Source: Euryarchaeota archaeon UBA170
GTDB lineage: Archaea; Thermoplasmatota; Poseidoniia; Poseidoniales; Thalassarchaeaceae
Reading direction: 5' to 3'
Assembly (NCBI GenBank): GCA_002499345.1
Contig: DALF01000069.1
Span: forward strand, 1 to 30,316
Length of the DNA: 30,316 nucleotides
Shown one piece after another: positions 1 through 8,002 of the stretch (positions are counted from its first letter, which is position 1; each line of letters opens with the position of its first letter). Under the pieces are notes generated by a model that ran no database searches, was not told the origin of the DNA, and saw only the letters and a list, made by a program, of their open reading frames with translations. Both the position numbers and the translations under genes were made by a program.

Positions 1-303
1 GAGTGGCTCGACACGGACGGAGACGGAACTGGTGACAACGCCGATGACAACGACGACGGCGACGATTACACAGACGCATACGAGATATCCTGTGGTACAG
101 ATTCGCTTGATGCGAACTCTGTGCCATCCGACTTCGACGGCGACGATATTTGTGATGCACTAGACGATATCGACGACACAGCCGGTGACGGAGATTCCGA
201 GACCGAGCTTGGCTGGACAAACGCAGTACCAGGATTCCCTGCTATGCTAGCCGCTATCGCACTAGTCGGCGCCGCCCTCGTGGGCCGCAGAAAGGAAGAC
301 TGA
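1..303 (+). CDS. Acidic surface protein with PGF-CTERM anchor (3' end only)
   Basis: Frame 1 is open from the first base of the window to a TGA at 301-303, so the 5' part of the gene lies outside. The roughly 100 visible residues are extremely rich in Asp, with DxDGDG-type spacing (DTDGDG, DFDGDD) and Cys-Gly-Thr-Asp, like thrombospondin type 3 or dockerin calcium-binding repeats. After an acidic linker comes a tripartite tail: PGF, a hydrophobic stretch of about 17 residues (PAMLAAIALVGAALVG) and a basic end, RRKED. This is the PGF-CTERM sorting signal known to be processed by archaeosortase A, whose gene is also in this window (19743-20729). I infer a large secreted, lipid-anchored cell-surface protein; its N-terminal function cannot be seen. 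A strong hairpin follows the stop codon. Confidence 0.85.
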   Translation, partial: EWLDTDGDGTGDNADDNDDGDDYTDAYEISCGTDSLDANSVPSDFDGDDICDALDDIDDTAGDGDSETELGWTNAVPGFPAMLAAIALVGAALVGRRKED

Positions 304-320
304 GCAATCAGTCAACGAAA

Positions 321-351
321 CCCGGCCCGGGGGGTCACCCTCCGGGTCGGG
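321..351 (+). terminator. GC-rich hairpin after the surface-protein gene
   Basis: A 10-bp stem, cccggcccgg at 321-330 against ccgggtcggg at 342-351 with one G-T wobble, encloses an 11-nt loop that can itself form three further G-C pairs. It begins 18 nt after the stop codon and is followed by CCAAAA, not a T tract. It is probably a transcript 3' end or stability element. Archaeal termination does not normally need hairpins, so the role is inferred. A second weak inverted repeat (cagcc/ggctg, 368-382) lies just downstream. Confidence 0.5.
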
Positions 352-397
352 CCAAAATCACCTCCATCAGCCAAAGGGGCTGTCTTCACTGGCAATG

Positions 398-405
398 CTG
401 ATAAG
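398..405 (+). promoter_or_regulatory. TATA-like box for aIF5A
   Basis: The sequence ctgataag is centred about 31 nt before the aIF5A ATG. Closely similar boxes occur before the OPT gene (tgtataag, 858-865) and psmA (ttgataag, 26673-26680) at comparable distances. This fits an archaeal TATA box with a transcript that starts a few bases before the start codon. It was found by eye only. Confidence 0.35.
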
Positions 406-432
406 TCGACTCAATCAGGAGCAGATGATATT

Positions 433-819
433 ATGCCGGGAACCACGAGAGTTGAGATTAGGACATTGAAGGTTGGAAGGTACGTCGCTCTCGAGGAGAA
501 TGCCTACAAAATACTCAGCATGAGCAAGTCAAAGCCCGGAAAGCACGGTTCTGCAAAAGCCAGAATAGAGTTAGAAGACATCTTCACAGGGCAGAAGAAG
601 AGCCATGTCGGAACTGTCACTGATACCATTCATGTCCCGATGATTGAGAAGGGCTCGGCTATCGTCACTCACATCCAAGGTAATGAGGTACATGCCATGG
701 ATAACAAGACGTATGAGACACTAATTCTTCCTATGGACTCGGGTCTCAACCTAGTCGCAGGGGGAGAGGTCCAGTGGATGGAAGCAATGGGCCGCTACAA
801 GGTGACTAGGGATCACTGA
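433..819 (+). CDS. eif5A: Translation initiation factor aIF5A
   Basis: This 128-residue protein has the normal archaeal length. It is the archaeal counterpart of eIF5A/EF-P, which helps the ribosome through stalling motifs such as polyproline. The SH3-like N-terminal domain carries the conserved loop SKPGKHGSAK, with Lys37 in the position that deoxyhypusine synthase modifies. An OB-fold C-terminal half follows (about residues 70-128). The ATG at 433 is chosen because the protein then begins MPGTTRVEIRTLKVGRY, matching the family N-terminus. A TATA-like box sits 31 nt upstream. The gene stands alone between the surface-protein gene and the OPT transporter, with its own promoter-like element. 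The hypusination enzyme is not in this window. Confidence 0.97.
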   Translation: MPGTTRVEIRTLKVGRYVALEENAYKILSMSKSKPGKHGSAKARIELEDIFTGQKKSHVGTVTDTIHVPMIEKGSAIVTHIQGNEVHAMDNKTYETLILPMDSGLNLVAGGEVQWMEAMGRYKVTRDH

Positions 820-857
820 CCCTCAAAATCACAGCTCAAGGCCGTATTCATCGTGAA

Positions 858-865
858 TGTATAAG
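858..865 (+). promoter_or_regulatory. TATA-like box for the OPT transporter
   Basis: The sequence tgtataag is centred about 36 nt before the ATG at 898, in the 78-nt gap after aIF5A. It overlaps the edge of a small inverted repeat (attca/tgaat, 846-858). It suggests that the transporter is transcribed separately from aIF5A. Confidence 0.35.
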
Positions 866-897
866 CGACTCACCCCAAGCCAAGTCTAGGCGATAGC

Positions 898-3249
898 ATG
901 GGCGATGTTGAAAAATCAGCCTACAGGCAACCAGTAACGGCCTCAGGCTTAGAGGCTATCGAGAAGGGAACTCTCACATGGCTCGACGAAGACATGTACA
1001 ATAATCTCAATACAGGGGTACTAGAACAATACCTGGAAGAGAAGAATCTGCAAGAATCGTTCGAGATTAGCCACTGGAATACCAGAAAGGTCCTGATCGG
1101 AGTACTCATCGGTGCTCTTTTCAGTGGGGTCACGGCATATATCGGATTGAAGATAGGAATGGCTGTTTCTGCCGCATGGTATGTGGCATACTTACTGGGA
1201 ATGGCACTGAAGTGGTCCCCCTCCGAGGTCAATATAGCCACCAGCGCCACCACGGGAGCTACACACGCCTCAACTGGATTCATCTTCACATTCCCTGCCA
1301 TATTCCTTCTTGCGTATTCTGATTCATACCGTGTCGGAGACGGCTTCCTGATATCTTCTGTGGATACGTTACAACTTGCCTTCATAGGGATAATAGCATC
1401 CATGTTTGCTGGTTTTCTCGGTGTGATGTACTTCATAATTTTCAGAAGGGTATGGCTGGTTGAGGACCCACTGCCAATGCCTGGCTTTGAGGCTACATTG
1501 AAGATGCTAGATATTGCTTCTGACGTCAGTACGGGCGCCGCAGATGCGGCTCGCGACTCCTTGAAAACAGTAGGGGTATGGACGGTGGCTACCATGGCAT
1601 TCATGTTCGTTATCGACTACCCAATACGCTGGGGGAAGAAACTAGCTGGAGCACCTAGCAGTATCGCTGACTGGGTGGCTATGACACTCTCTGGCCAGGA
1701 CTGGGGGCTAGCATCCGTATACACGGAGAGGTGGATACACCAGCCTAGTAAGCTAGAGAATGGATTCGCACCATATAACGGCATCACTCCCTATTCAAGC
1801 TCAAATCCGTTCTCATACACTTTCCTGGGTATCGAACTGAGTCCCACGCTTCTGGCGATTGGCTGGTTCATGAAGTTCAGGGTTGCATTCCTTGTCAATC
1901 TAGGTTCCATTGTCGCTTGGTTCTTCTTGGTGCCCCTAGTTGTCATCCAAGACGTGCCTGTTTACGACCCCTCGCTCGGATCATATGTGAGTATCACCGA
2001 GTACTCAGAACCATCCTCCGGCATATTCTATCCAACCATACAGTGGAAGGCATTCTCATCAGTAGTTAGGACAATAGCAATCGGGGCCATTCTCGGAGGG
2101 GGCATGTTCGGTCTGATCAAGATGGCTCCAACATTCATCTCAATCTTCGGAGACATTTCCTCTGCATTCACGGGAGAGAGGGGAGATGAGTTCATAGAGA
2201 ACAAGGGATGGTATGAATGGCCACTCACTCATATCCCAGTCTTCATGGTAATCTCATTCTTTGCGATGATCCTAACATTCATTGTAGGAGGGTTCCCAAT
2301 ACTTCCATCGGCAATATTCGCAGTAGTCCTCATTTTCACCACTTTCCTATTGGGTGCCATTGCAGTCAGGGTGATGGGAGAAACAGGAATAGAGCCGGTC
2401 TCAGGTACATCTTTCATAGTTCTCCTCATGCTACTCCTAATTTTCCTTAATCTGGACGTGGGACTGGACAAGGAGGAATCAGTCCTCATTGCCCTAGTCG
2501 GTACCACTGTTTTCGGTTCGGCCATCAGCATGAGCGGGACCGTTGTCGGCGATTACAAAAATAGCCTCTATATCGGCAACAGACCTTATCACATATCCAA
2601 AGGCAACATCATGGGAGTGGTCCCAGGGGCCATCCTCGGTGCGGCCGTAGCAATATTCCTGTCCAAACTACTCGCAGACGGGACTATAGATCTACTAGCT
2701 CCCCAAGCGAATGCATTCGCATACTTCACAACCATTCTGGCTGAGGGACAGGGGGACTGGGGCGCATTGGCCCTAGGGTTCGCCTTGGGGGCCTTCGTCG
2801 AGTGGGCCACGGGAATGGGTACGTCATTTGGTCTCGGAATGTATCTGCCAACCCCTGCGACCTTTCCAATGCTCCTCGGCGGAGCCGCTAGGGACTGGTG
2901 GGAGAAGAGGAGACTACAACCCAAGGTAGACTCAATCAGAATTGAGAAGGGGGCTCAAGAGGCAGAGAGAGGAAGGGCGCTGATGCTGCTCTACACATTC
3001 ATGATCGCAGCGGGAGCACTGACGGGAGAGGCGTTCTACGGCGTGGAAGCGGCAATTCTCGCCGTCCTCGACGACCAGATAGGGACCAGCCTATCGAACT
3101 GGCCTGCAGTCAGACTCGCTGGATTCATCATACTGAACGCCATTCTGGGGGCGGCGATATACGTGCTATTCAGCAAAGCCGGTATAATCGGTCCTGGAAA
3201 CGGGCCCGAGGCCCCGGAGGGCAAGGTAATGGATGCAGAGTTGGCGTGA
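898..3249 (+). CDS. OPT-family oligopeptide/metal-chelate transporter
   Basis: A 783-residue, highly hydrophobic protein whose length and pattern of about 14-16 membrane segments fit the OPT superfamily. OPT proteins are secondary transporters of small peptides or metal-siderophore complexes, usually proton-driven. An N-terminal cytoplasmic stretch of about 65 residues leads into VTAYIGLKIGMAVSAAW and then NIATSATTGATHASTGFIFT. These resemble the conserved first-half motifs of prokaryotic OPT proteins (an Asn/Ala/Ser-rich segment followed by a G-x-x-F-T-x-P run). The second half has GIEPVSGTSFIVLLML and a Gly-rich segment ending GMGTSFGLGMYLPTPATFPMLLGG, also typical. The substrate cannot be told from sequence. 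It is followed after 4 nt, or with a 17-nt overlap, by a DMT transporter, so the two are probably cotranscribed. Confidence 0.85.
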   Translation: MGDVEKSAYRQPVTASGLEAIEKGTLTWLDEDMYNNLNTGVLEQYLEEKNLQESFEISHWNTRKVLIGVLIGALFSGVTAYIGLKIGMAVSAAWYVAYLLGMALKWSPSEVNIATSATTGATHASTGFIFTFPAIFLLAYSDSYRVGDGFLISSVDTLQLAFIGIIASMFAGFLGVMYFIIFRRVWLVEDPLPMPGFEATLKMLDIASDVSTGAADAARDSLKTVGVWTVATMAFMFVIDYPIRWGKKLAGAPSSIADWVAMTLSGQDWGLASVYTERWIHQPSKLENGFAPYNGITPYSSSNPFSYTFLGIELSPTLLAIGWFMKFRVAFLVNLGSIVAWFFLVPLVVIQDVPVYDPSLGSYVSITEYSEPSSGIFYPTIQWKAFSSVVRTIAIGAILGGGMFGLIKMAPTFISIFGDISSAFTGERGDEFIENKGWYEWPLTHIPVFMVISFFAMILTFIVGGFPILPSAIFAVVLIFTTFLLGAIAVRVMGETGIEPVSGTSFIVLLMLLLIFLNLDVGLDKEESVLIALVGTTVFGSAISMSGTVVGDYKNSLYIGNRPYHISKGNIMGVVPGAILGAAVAIFLSKLLADGTIDLLAPQANAFAYFTTILAEGQGDWGALALGFALGAFVEWATGMGTSFGLGMYLPTPATFPMLLGGAARDWWEKRRLQPKVDSIRIEKGAQEAERGRALMLLYTFMIAAGALTGEAFYGVEAAILAVLDDQIGTSLSNWPAVRLAGFIILNAILGAAIYVLFSKAGIIGPGNGPEAPEGKVMDAELA

Positions 3250-3253
3250 TCAC

Positions 3254-4207
3254 ATGCATGTGGAAGAAACCGCCAAACCTGTCCACTATGCACTCCTTGG
3301 TGTCGCCCTCATAGCGGTCTCAAGCGCGGGAGCCGTTCTTCAGCAAATGGAGGGGGTTCCTCCTATCCTAAAGGCCTCATGGAGGATGTATGGGACGTCA
3401 TTAGTGCTACTTCCTGGATTCATCTACCAGTGGTCCAGGAATACCGAGTGGTCCATGGATAAGAGGGACAGGATGCTGATTTTTTTCTCAGCAGTTTTCC
3501 TGGCCCTCCATTTCGGTAGCTGGATATGGTCTCTAGACCATACCAGTCTCGTGCATAGCCTACTTTTCGTTACTAGTCACCCACTAGTAGTAGTAGCTTT
3601 GATGCCAATCATCGGTGCCTCAGTTAGAAGGGGGCATGTCTACGGCGCAATCATAGGTTTTCTCGGTGCGTCCATAGCACTTCTGGAGATCGAGGGAAAC
3701 AATGAGGTGACATTGATCGGAGATGCCGCGGCATTCCTCGGGGCCATCACAGTTGTGGGGTACCTGATGATTGGAAGGCACCTCAGGTCTTCAAGATCCG
3801 TCCCTGTGTTCATTTACGCTTTCCCTGTTACTCTATTAGCTGGATTGATGCTTACGATTGGTTCTATTTCTCTAGAAGGGACATATCTGACTTCCACCAC
3901 TCCTGAACTTAGTGCCTTTGGTTGGACCGACGTCCTTTGGCTTCCGTGGATAGCATATCTCTCCCTGGGCCCCGGCCTCTGCGGCCACACCGTTATCAAT
4001 ACCGCATTACGCTGGATTTCTCCAATTGTGGTGTCAGTCGCCTTGATTTTCGAGCCAGTAATTGGAGGGGTGATTGGATGGGCGATAACCGGTGATGCTT
4101 ATCTTGGGACATGGACACTGATAGGTGGTCCTTTGATGCTAGTCGGGGCAATAATGGTCACTCTGGAAGAGAGTAGAAAGTCACAAAACTCAGACACGCA
4201 TTCATGA
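3254..4207 (+). CDS. EamA/DMT-family permease
   Basis: About 317 residues with about ten hydrophobic segments arranged as two EamA repeats, the standard architecture of drug/metabolite transporters. The first repeat contains PPILKASWRMYGTSLVLLPG, matching the family helix that begins with a small residue and Arg. The second ends with SPIVVSVALIFEPVIGGVIGW, the characteristic EamA closing helix with a conserved Glu-Pro, followed by GGPLMLVGAIMV. The substrate is unknown; relatives export amino acids, nucleotides or drugs, or move sugar phosphates. An upstream in-frame ATG at 3233 would add seven residues and overlap the OPT gene by 17 nt. I prefer 3254 (MHVEETAKPVHYALLG) because it falls just after the OPT stop. 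The C-terminal tail is short, polar and charged. Confidence 0.85.
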   Translation: MHVEETAKPVHYALLGVALIAVSSAGAVLQQMEGVPPILKASWRMYGTSLVLLPGFIYQWSRNTEWSMDKRDRMLIFFSAVFLALHFGSWIWSLDHTSLVHSLLFVTSHPLVVVALMPIIGASVRRGHVYGAIIGFLGASIALLEIEGNNEVTLIGDAAAFLGAITVVGYLMIGRHLRSSRSVPVFIYAFPVTLLAGLMLTIGSISLEGTYLTSTTPELSAFGWTDVLWLPWIAYLSLGPGLCGHTVINTALRWISPIVVSVALIFEPVIGGVIGWAITGDAYLGTWTLIGGPLMLVGAIMVTLEESRKSQNSDTHS

Positions 4208-4229
4208 ACCACATACCTTTCGCACGTTT

Positions 4230-5156
4230 GTGAAAAAAGCACACCTTCTGGTTACGAACGACGATGGGATAGATGCTGAAGGGCTGATAGCACTAGTTTC
4301 AAGACTCCACCTAGAGGGTCATCCAGTAGTCGTTCTCGCCCCACAGAGCGAGCAGTCTGCTACAGGAATGAAACTAACACTCTCCAGCGGGATGAGCTTC
4401 AATGAGAGGAAGGACATCGCTGAGTCAATCAGAGTTAAGGGAGGGCCACCACTTAGAATGTTCTCACTGGATGGCAGCCCATGCGATTGCGTAATCGTCG
4501 CTCTTGAGGGGGGGTTGAAATCCTGGGCCCCAGAAATAAATCCCATGCTCTGCATCTCTGGAATTAACCATGGCCCAAATCTTTCTGTAGACGTACTTCA
4601 CTCAGGTACCGTTTCAGCTGCGAGAGAGGCCTCTCTATATGGAATGCCAGCAATCGCCACTAGCCTAGCGACCTACAAGCATAGAAACTTCGACGACTCT
4701 CTCGAAGTCATATTGGCACTGGTCTCCAAGTGTGAAAAATCACTGCCCAAAACTCTTCCTAATTTACTCAGGCCAAAAGGAACTGGAAATAAGCCATCAG
4801 GGAACGACGAAGGATCCTTGTTGAGATCATCTTTCCATCATGGTGACATATTCCTCAATGTCAATGCTCCAGAGAAGTGGAGTGGGTCAATAACCACCGT
4901 GTCCCTTGGGGCCAGATGGTACAGAAGTGCCTCAGACATGGATCAAGCCCCTGCCAAAGGTATCGAATTTGAAGTCGGAGCCGCGAAAATAGTAGAGGAA
5001 GACATTCCTCGTACAGACTGCAATGCCATAAACAGCGGAAAGGCCTCGATAACCCCACTGGGAAGCTGGCCCTCCAACCACCCCCTTGGCATCAGTCAAA
5101 GGCTGCTTGAGTCCTCCATCAGTGAGTCCCCAGACGGACTCCCCTACTGGATCTGA
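4230..5156 (+). CDS. surE: 5'/3'-nucleotidase SurE
   Basis: SurE is a divalent-metal-dependent phosphatase that removes phosphate from nucleoside monophosphates. The protein opens with HLLVTNDDGIDAEGL, in which Asp11 and Asp12 are the metal ligands. APQSEQSATG (Ser43) and ISGINHGPN (Asn117) complete the family metal site. HSGTVSAAREASLYGMPAIATSL is the conserved central block. At 308 residues it is longer than many bacterial SurE proteins (about 250), with extra sequence around residues 185-205. The start is a GTG at 4230, chosen because it puts MKKAHLLVTNDDG at the N-terminus exactly as in the family. The 22-nt gap to the DMT gene suggests cotranscription. The last 13 nt overlap the convergent trmY gene. 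Confidence 0.93.
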   Translation: MKKAHLLVTNDDGIDAEGLIALVSRLHLEGHPVVVLAPQSEQSATGMKLTLSSGMSFNERKDIAESIRVKGGPPLRMFSLDGSPCDCVIVALEGGLKSWAPEINPMLCISGINHGPNLSVDVLHSGTVSAAREASLYGMPAIATSLATYKHRNFDDSLEVILALVSKCEKSLPKTLPNLLRPKGTGNKPSGNDEGSLLRSSFHHGDIFLNVNAPEKWSGSITTVSLGARWYRSASDMDQAPAKGIEFEVGAAKIVEEDIPRTDCNAINSGKASITPLGSWPSNHPLGISQRLLESSISESPDGLPYWI

Positions 5157-5761
5157 GAGTCCAAGATGTGATGCATTACGGAGATGCATGAGTGTCCCTG
5201 CAACCAAGTCTCACCCAGAGATAATGAGCCAATGTGAATCCCTATGTCGCCTAGCTCTAACTCCAAGTCATCCGAAAGTACAAATCCACATTTCCCCGTA
5301 AGATTGACGCTTTCGAATGCACTCCCCTTCGCATCCAGAGCATAGCAATCTATGCCTTCCAAATCCCACTCTTTCAGAGTTTGAAAAATATCCCCTCCCG
5401 ACTGTCTAATTCCTCTGGAAACCTCAGTGAAGTGGCCTATGGGCGGAATGGGGGTCTTCATCAAGGATTTGAAGTGCCCTGCTATTGACCTCTCATCAGG
5501 CCTGACCCCTCTAAGTTCGCAGCCGTCGAAGAAAACTCTTCTAGGTAAGCCACCTCCCATTAAGTGGACCACTATCTGACTATTCTTTCTTATTCCATGC
5601 GATATGAAAAGTGCAGAATTGACAGCCCTCACCAAGACGTCCATACGCCCGCCACTCCCAGGTAAGTCGTTTAGGTTAAGCTTCCCTCTACTGGGGGTTC
5701 TGTTGCCCACTATGGCAAACCTCCTGTCCAGAGAATCACCCCATGCCAAGCTCGGAATCAT
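5144..5761 (-). CDS. trmY: tRNA (pseudouridine-54 N1)-methyltransferase TrmY
   Basis: TrmY is a SPOUT-class methyltransferase that makes N1-methylpseudouridine at position 54 of archaeal tRNAs using S-adenosylmethionine. The family signature is clear: RRFAIVGNRTPS, then NDLPGSGGRMDVLVRAVNSA and LFISHGIRKN (residues about 31-60), the DUF358 core. Near the C-terminus, GFVLSDDLELE and a G-x-x-SLSLGETWLQG segment correspond to the knotted SAM-binding region. The length of 205 residues is normal. The ATG at 5761 lies inside the end of the SRP54 gene (26-nt overlap in the same direction), implying translational coupling. A TTG at codon 5 is an alternative start. The 3' end overlaps surE by 13 nt. 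Confidence 0.93.
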   Translation of the reverse strand: MIPSLAWGDSLDRRFAIVGNRTPSRGKLNLNDLPGSGGRMDVLVRAVNSALFISHGIRKNSQIVVHLMGGGLPRRVFFDGCELRGVRPDERSIAGHFKSLMKTPIPPIGHFTEVSRGIRQSGGDIFQTLKEWDLEGIDCYALDAKGSAFESVNLTGKCGFVLSDDLELELGDIGIHIGSLSLGETWLQGHSCISVMHHILDSQIQ

Positions 5762-7094
5762 CGAAGTCCATCATGGACTGCATCTGTCTGCGGAACCGCC
5801 TATCTCCCTTCATTCCGCGCATCATTTTCTTGCTCCTGTTCCACTGCGCGAGAAGCCCTTTGACATCCTTCTCAGTCGCGCCGGAGCCTCTGGCAATTCT
5901 CCTTATCCTGCTAGATTTTAGCAATGTAGGCTCATCCTTCTCTAGCTGGGTCATCGAATCCATGATGATTCTGAATTTCTCAAGATTACTCTGCATCTGC
6001 CTTTTCTGTCCCGTACTGAGATTCCCCATGCCCCCAAACATGCTATCGGGAAGATGAGACAGTAGCTTATCCATGGTGCCAATCTTACTCATCATCTCCA
6101 TCTGGGAGTACATGTCGGTCAGAGTGAACCTGCCTGACATCATCCTCTGAGTTATCCTCATTGCTTCGTCCTGGTCTAGATCTTCTGGAGTGAGATCAAT
6201 CAGTCCCTTGATGTCGCCCATGCCGAGTAATCTGGATATGAAACGATCCGACTCAAACTTCTCAAGGTCCTGAATTCTTTCTCCCTCTCCCACGAAAACT
6301 ATGGGCGCACCAGTAGCGGATACCGCACTAAGCGCGCCTCCCCCTCTCGCAGTACCATCTAGCTTGGTAACAATCGTCCCCGTTACGCCCACTAAGTCAT
6401 GGAATGTCTGAGCTACAGGGCCGGCGGCCTGTCCCACCTGTGCGTCAATAACGAGGAACCTCTCCGTCGCATTGGCGATATCAGCTATGGAAACTAGCTC
6501 GTCCCTCAGGGAGTTATCCAAGCTATCCCTTCCTGCAGTATCGATAATCACTACGTCAGAGTTACTAAACTCCTTCAGCCCGTTTCTCACAATCTTTGTG
6601 GCATCTCCCTCGCCCGGCTCGCCATATACTCCTACTCCTGTACCCTCTAGTAACTGACAAAGCTGCTCATAAGCCCCAGGCCTGTGGGTGTCTGCCTCTA
6701 TTACTGAAACTCTAACGTTATGGCGTCTTCTCCACCAATCTGCAACCTTGGCAGTAGTGGTAGTTTTTCCCTGGCCATATAGGCCAACCATCAATATCGT
6801 CTCATTGTGGGGCCTAATGTCCCTAGGTGGGCCGAGCATTCTGACCAGTTCAGTGTAGATAATATTCATTGCATGAGTCTCTAACTTAGTGCCCGGACGT
6901 GGCTCTTCCTCGACAACGCGCCTCTCCACTTTCTCAGTAAGCTCCTTTGTCTGTCTGACGTTGAAGTCCGCCTCCAAAAGGGCCCTCCGTAATGACTTAC
7001 TAAGTTCCTTGAGCGTATCTTCATCAATTTCCCTCTTGCCTTTCAGAAGTCCGGCCGAACCGAGAATACGTCTCTTCAAGCCGTCCAGCGCCAT
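5736..7094 (-). CDS. srp54: Signal recognition particle GTPase SRP54
   Basis: SRP54 binds signal sequences of nascent membrane and secreted proteins, together with 7S RNA, and hands them to FtsY. The 452-residue protein has all three domains. The N domain comes first (MALDGLKRRI onward). The G domain follows, with the P-loop GLYGQGKTTTT (residues 104-114), DTAGRDSLDN (185-194) and TKLDGTARGGG (243-253). The methionine-rich M domain runs from about residue 300 (MYSQMEMMSKIGTMDKLL and later RIRRIARGSG, the RNA-binding helices). The reading frame stays open upstream to 7292, but homologues start at MALDGLKRR, which fits the ATG at 7094; a longer start would run into the divergent gene. The P-loop differs from the usual GLQGSGKTTT. 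trmY follows with a 26-nt overlap. Confidence 0.97.
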   Translation of the reverse strand: MALDGLKRRILGSAGLLKGKREIDEDTLKELSKSLRRALLEADFNVRQTKELTEKVERRVVEEEPRPGTKLETHAMNIIYTELVRMLGPPRDIRPHNETILMVGLYGQGKTTTTAKVADWWRRRHNVRVSVIEADTHRPGAYEQLCQLLEGTGVGVYGEPGEGDATKIVRNGLKEFSNSDVVIIDTAGRDSLDNSLRDELVSIADIANATERFLVIDAQVGQAAGPVAQTFHDLVGVTGTIVTKLDGTARGGGALSAVSATGAPIVFVGEGERIQDLEKFESDRFISRLLGMGDIKGLIDLTPEDLDQDEAMRITQRMMSGRFTLTDMYSQMEMMSKIGTMDKLLSHLPDSMFGGMGNLSTGQKRQMQSNLEKFRIIMDSMTQLEKDEPTLLKSSRIRRIARGSGATEKDVKGLLAQWNRSKKMMRGMKGDRRFRRQMQSMMDFDDSELGMG

Positions 7095-7170
7095 GTGCTT
7101 GGGTCCCGATAGGGTGGTTTGAACATTGTCCGAGGCAGATGGACTCAAATGCCCTGTGCCATGGCGTAGC

Positions 7171-7956
7171 ATGGCTACAGGCATGTGGCAAACCCAGGCC
7201 GCTTTCGCTATCGGCATAATCGGCGTTTTTATCGGTTGGAGGGGATCTATAGCCAAGATGACGGGTTTCTTCGACCTATCCGGCTCTGTCAAATACCTAC
7301 TCTACGGTATCGTATCAGGAATGTTACTGGCATCTGCCGCTGATACGCTTATTCTATCTGGAATAATTACCGATCAAGTTAACATCATCACCGCGGGTTC
7401 ATATGCTCTACTGATAGCAATTTCCGAGTCTGCATTCGTGCTTTTCCTCCTTGGGCGTCCGAGAAACGTCGCATTAAGGGCGTCCCCTCCATTTGGCTGG
7501 ACTCTAGGCCTAGGAATAGGGGCCATGCAATCATCGGTTCTTGCATTCAGGCTATTTGATGAAGAACTGAACTCATCATTCTCTGGATTTTCCCTCTATT
7601 CTATTGTGATATGCCTACTCATTTCTGTTACTGCCTGCACCGGACATGCTGTATTGTCTGCATATCAAGGTGCAATGATCCTAGAGCCCAGGAGGTTGGG
7701 CCCGTTCTTCTCTACCTCAATACTCAGGGCCGCGTTGCTCCTTTCACTAATTCTTTCCATATACGCTCCTCTGATTTTAGTCGCACCGTTAACTGCGATT
7801 GTAGCCGCGTGGGCCCCGTCACAAGAAAGATGGCTGCCCTCTGGACTCACGCCCGCGGCCAGACAAGCTTACCGAAGAACAACAAGACAGTCAGAGAGGC
7901 ATAGAACCGCTTCAACTTCTAGGACCAGAGGGCATATGATAAGTGAGGAAGAATAG
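7171..7956 (+). CDS. Polytopic membrane protein, possibly PrsW/YhfC-like
   Basis: I do not recognise this gene with certainty. From the ATG at 7171 it encodes 262 residues with six or seven hydrophobic segments and a basic Arg/Ser/Thr-rich cytoplasmic-type tail of about 45 residues. An in-frame TTG at 7126 would lengthen it by 15 residues but gives a less plausible N-terminus. Three segments recall the PrsW/YhfC group of intramembrane metalloproteases: a helix with SES and then LGR, a helix GWTLGLGIGAMQSSV where those families have G-x-G-x-x-x-x-E, and a helix GHAVLSAYQGA resembling the H-x-x-x-S/T-x-x-x-G motif. A Gln stands where the second-motif Glu would be, so activity is doubtful. It is divergent from srp54 and lies 77 nt before trkA. 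Confidence 0.6.
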   Translation: MATGMWQTQAAFAIGIIGVFIGWRGSIAKMTGFFDLSGSVKYLLYGIVSGMLLASAADTLILSGIITDQVNIITAGSYALLIAISESAFVLFLLGRPRNVALRASPPFGWTLGLGIGAMQSSVLAFRLFDEELNSSFSGFSLYSIVICLLISVTACTGHAVLSAYQGAMILEPRRLGPFFSTSILRAALLLSLILSIYAPLILVAPLTAIVAAWAPSQERWLPSGLTPAARQAYRRTTRQSERHRTASTSRTRGHMISEEE

Positions 7957-7985
7957 CCAATAACCCTAGATTGAGGATTAATCGG

Positions 7986-8002
7986 CATGCGTATGGCGCA
8001 TG
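7986..8002. promoter_or_regulatory. Inverted repeat, candidate operator before trkA
   Basis: A perfect 6-bp inverted repeat, CATGCG-TATGG-CGCATG, lies immediately upstream of the TATA-like box of the trkA-trkH unit. Its position just before the TATA box suits an activator or BRE-adjacent regulator site. It could also form a small hairpin at the end of the upstream transcript. There is only one copy in the region, so the role is inferred. Confidence 0.3.

Noticed and set aside
846..858. attca-tcg-tgaat inverted repeat before the OPT gene
   Set aside because: Only five base pairs, AT-rich and single-copy; it is within what chance would produce.
921..1604. 227-codon minus-strand frame inside the OPT gene
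   Set aside because: It is an antisense shadow of a clear transporter gene, rich in Ser/Ala/Pro, with no recognisable motif or promoter.
5604..6057. Plus-strand frames of about 105 codons opposite trmY and SRP54
   Set aside because: They lie antisense to two well-identified genes and have no family features.
7095..7292. Upstream extension of the SRP54 frame to 7292
   Set aside because: The extra 66 residues have no family resemblance and would run through the divergent gene's start region; homologues begin at the MALDGLKRR encoded from 7094.
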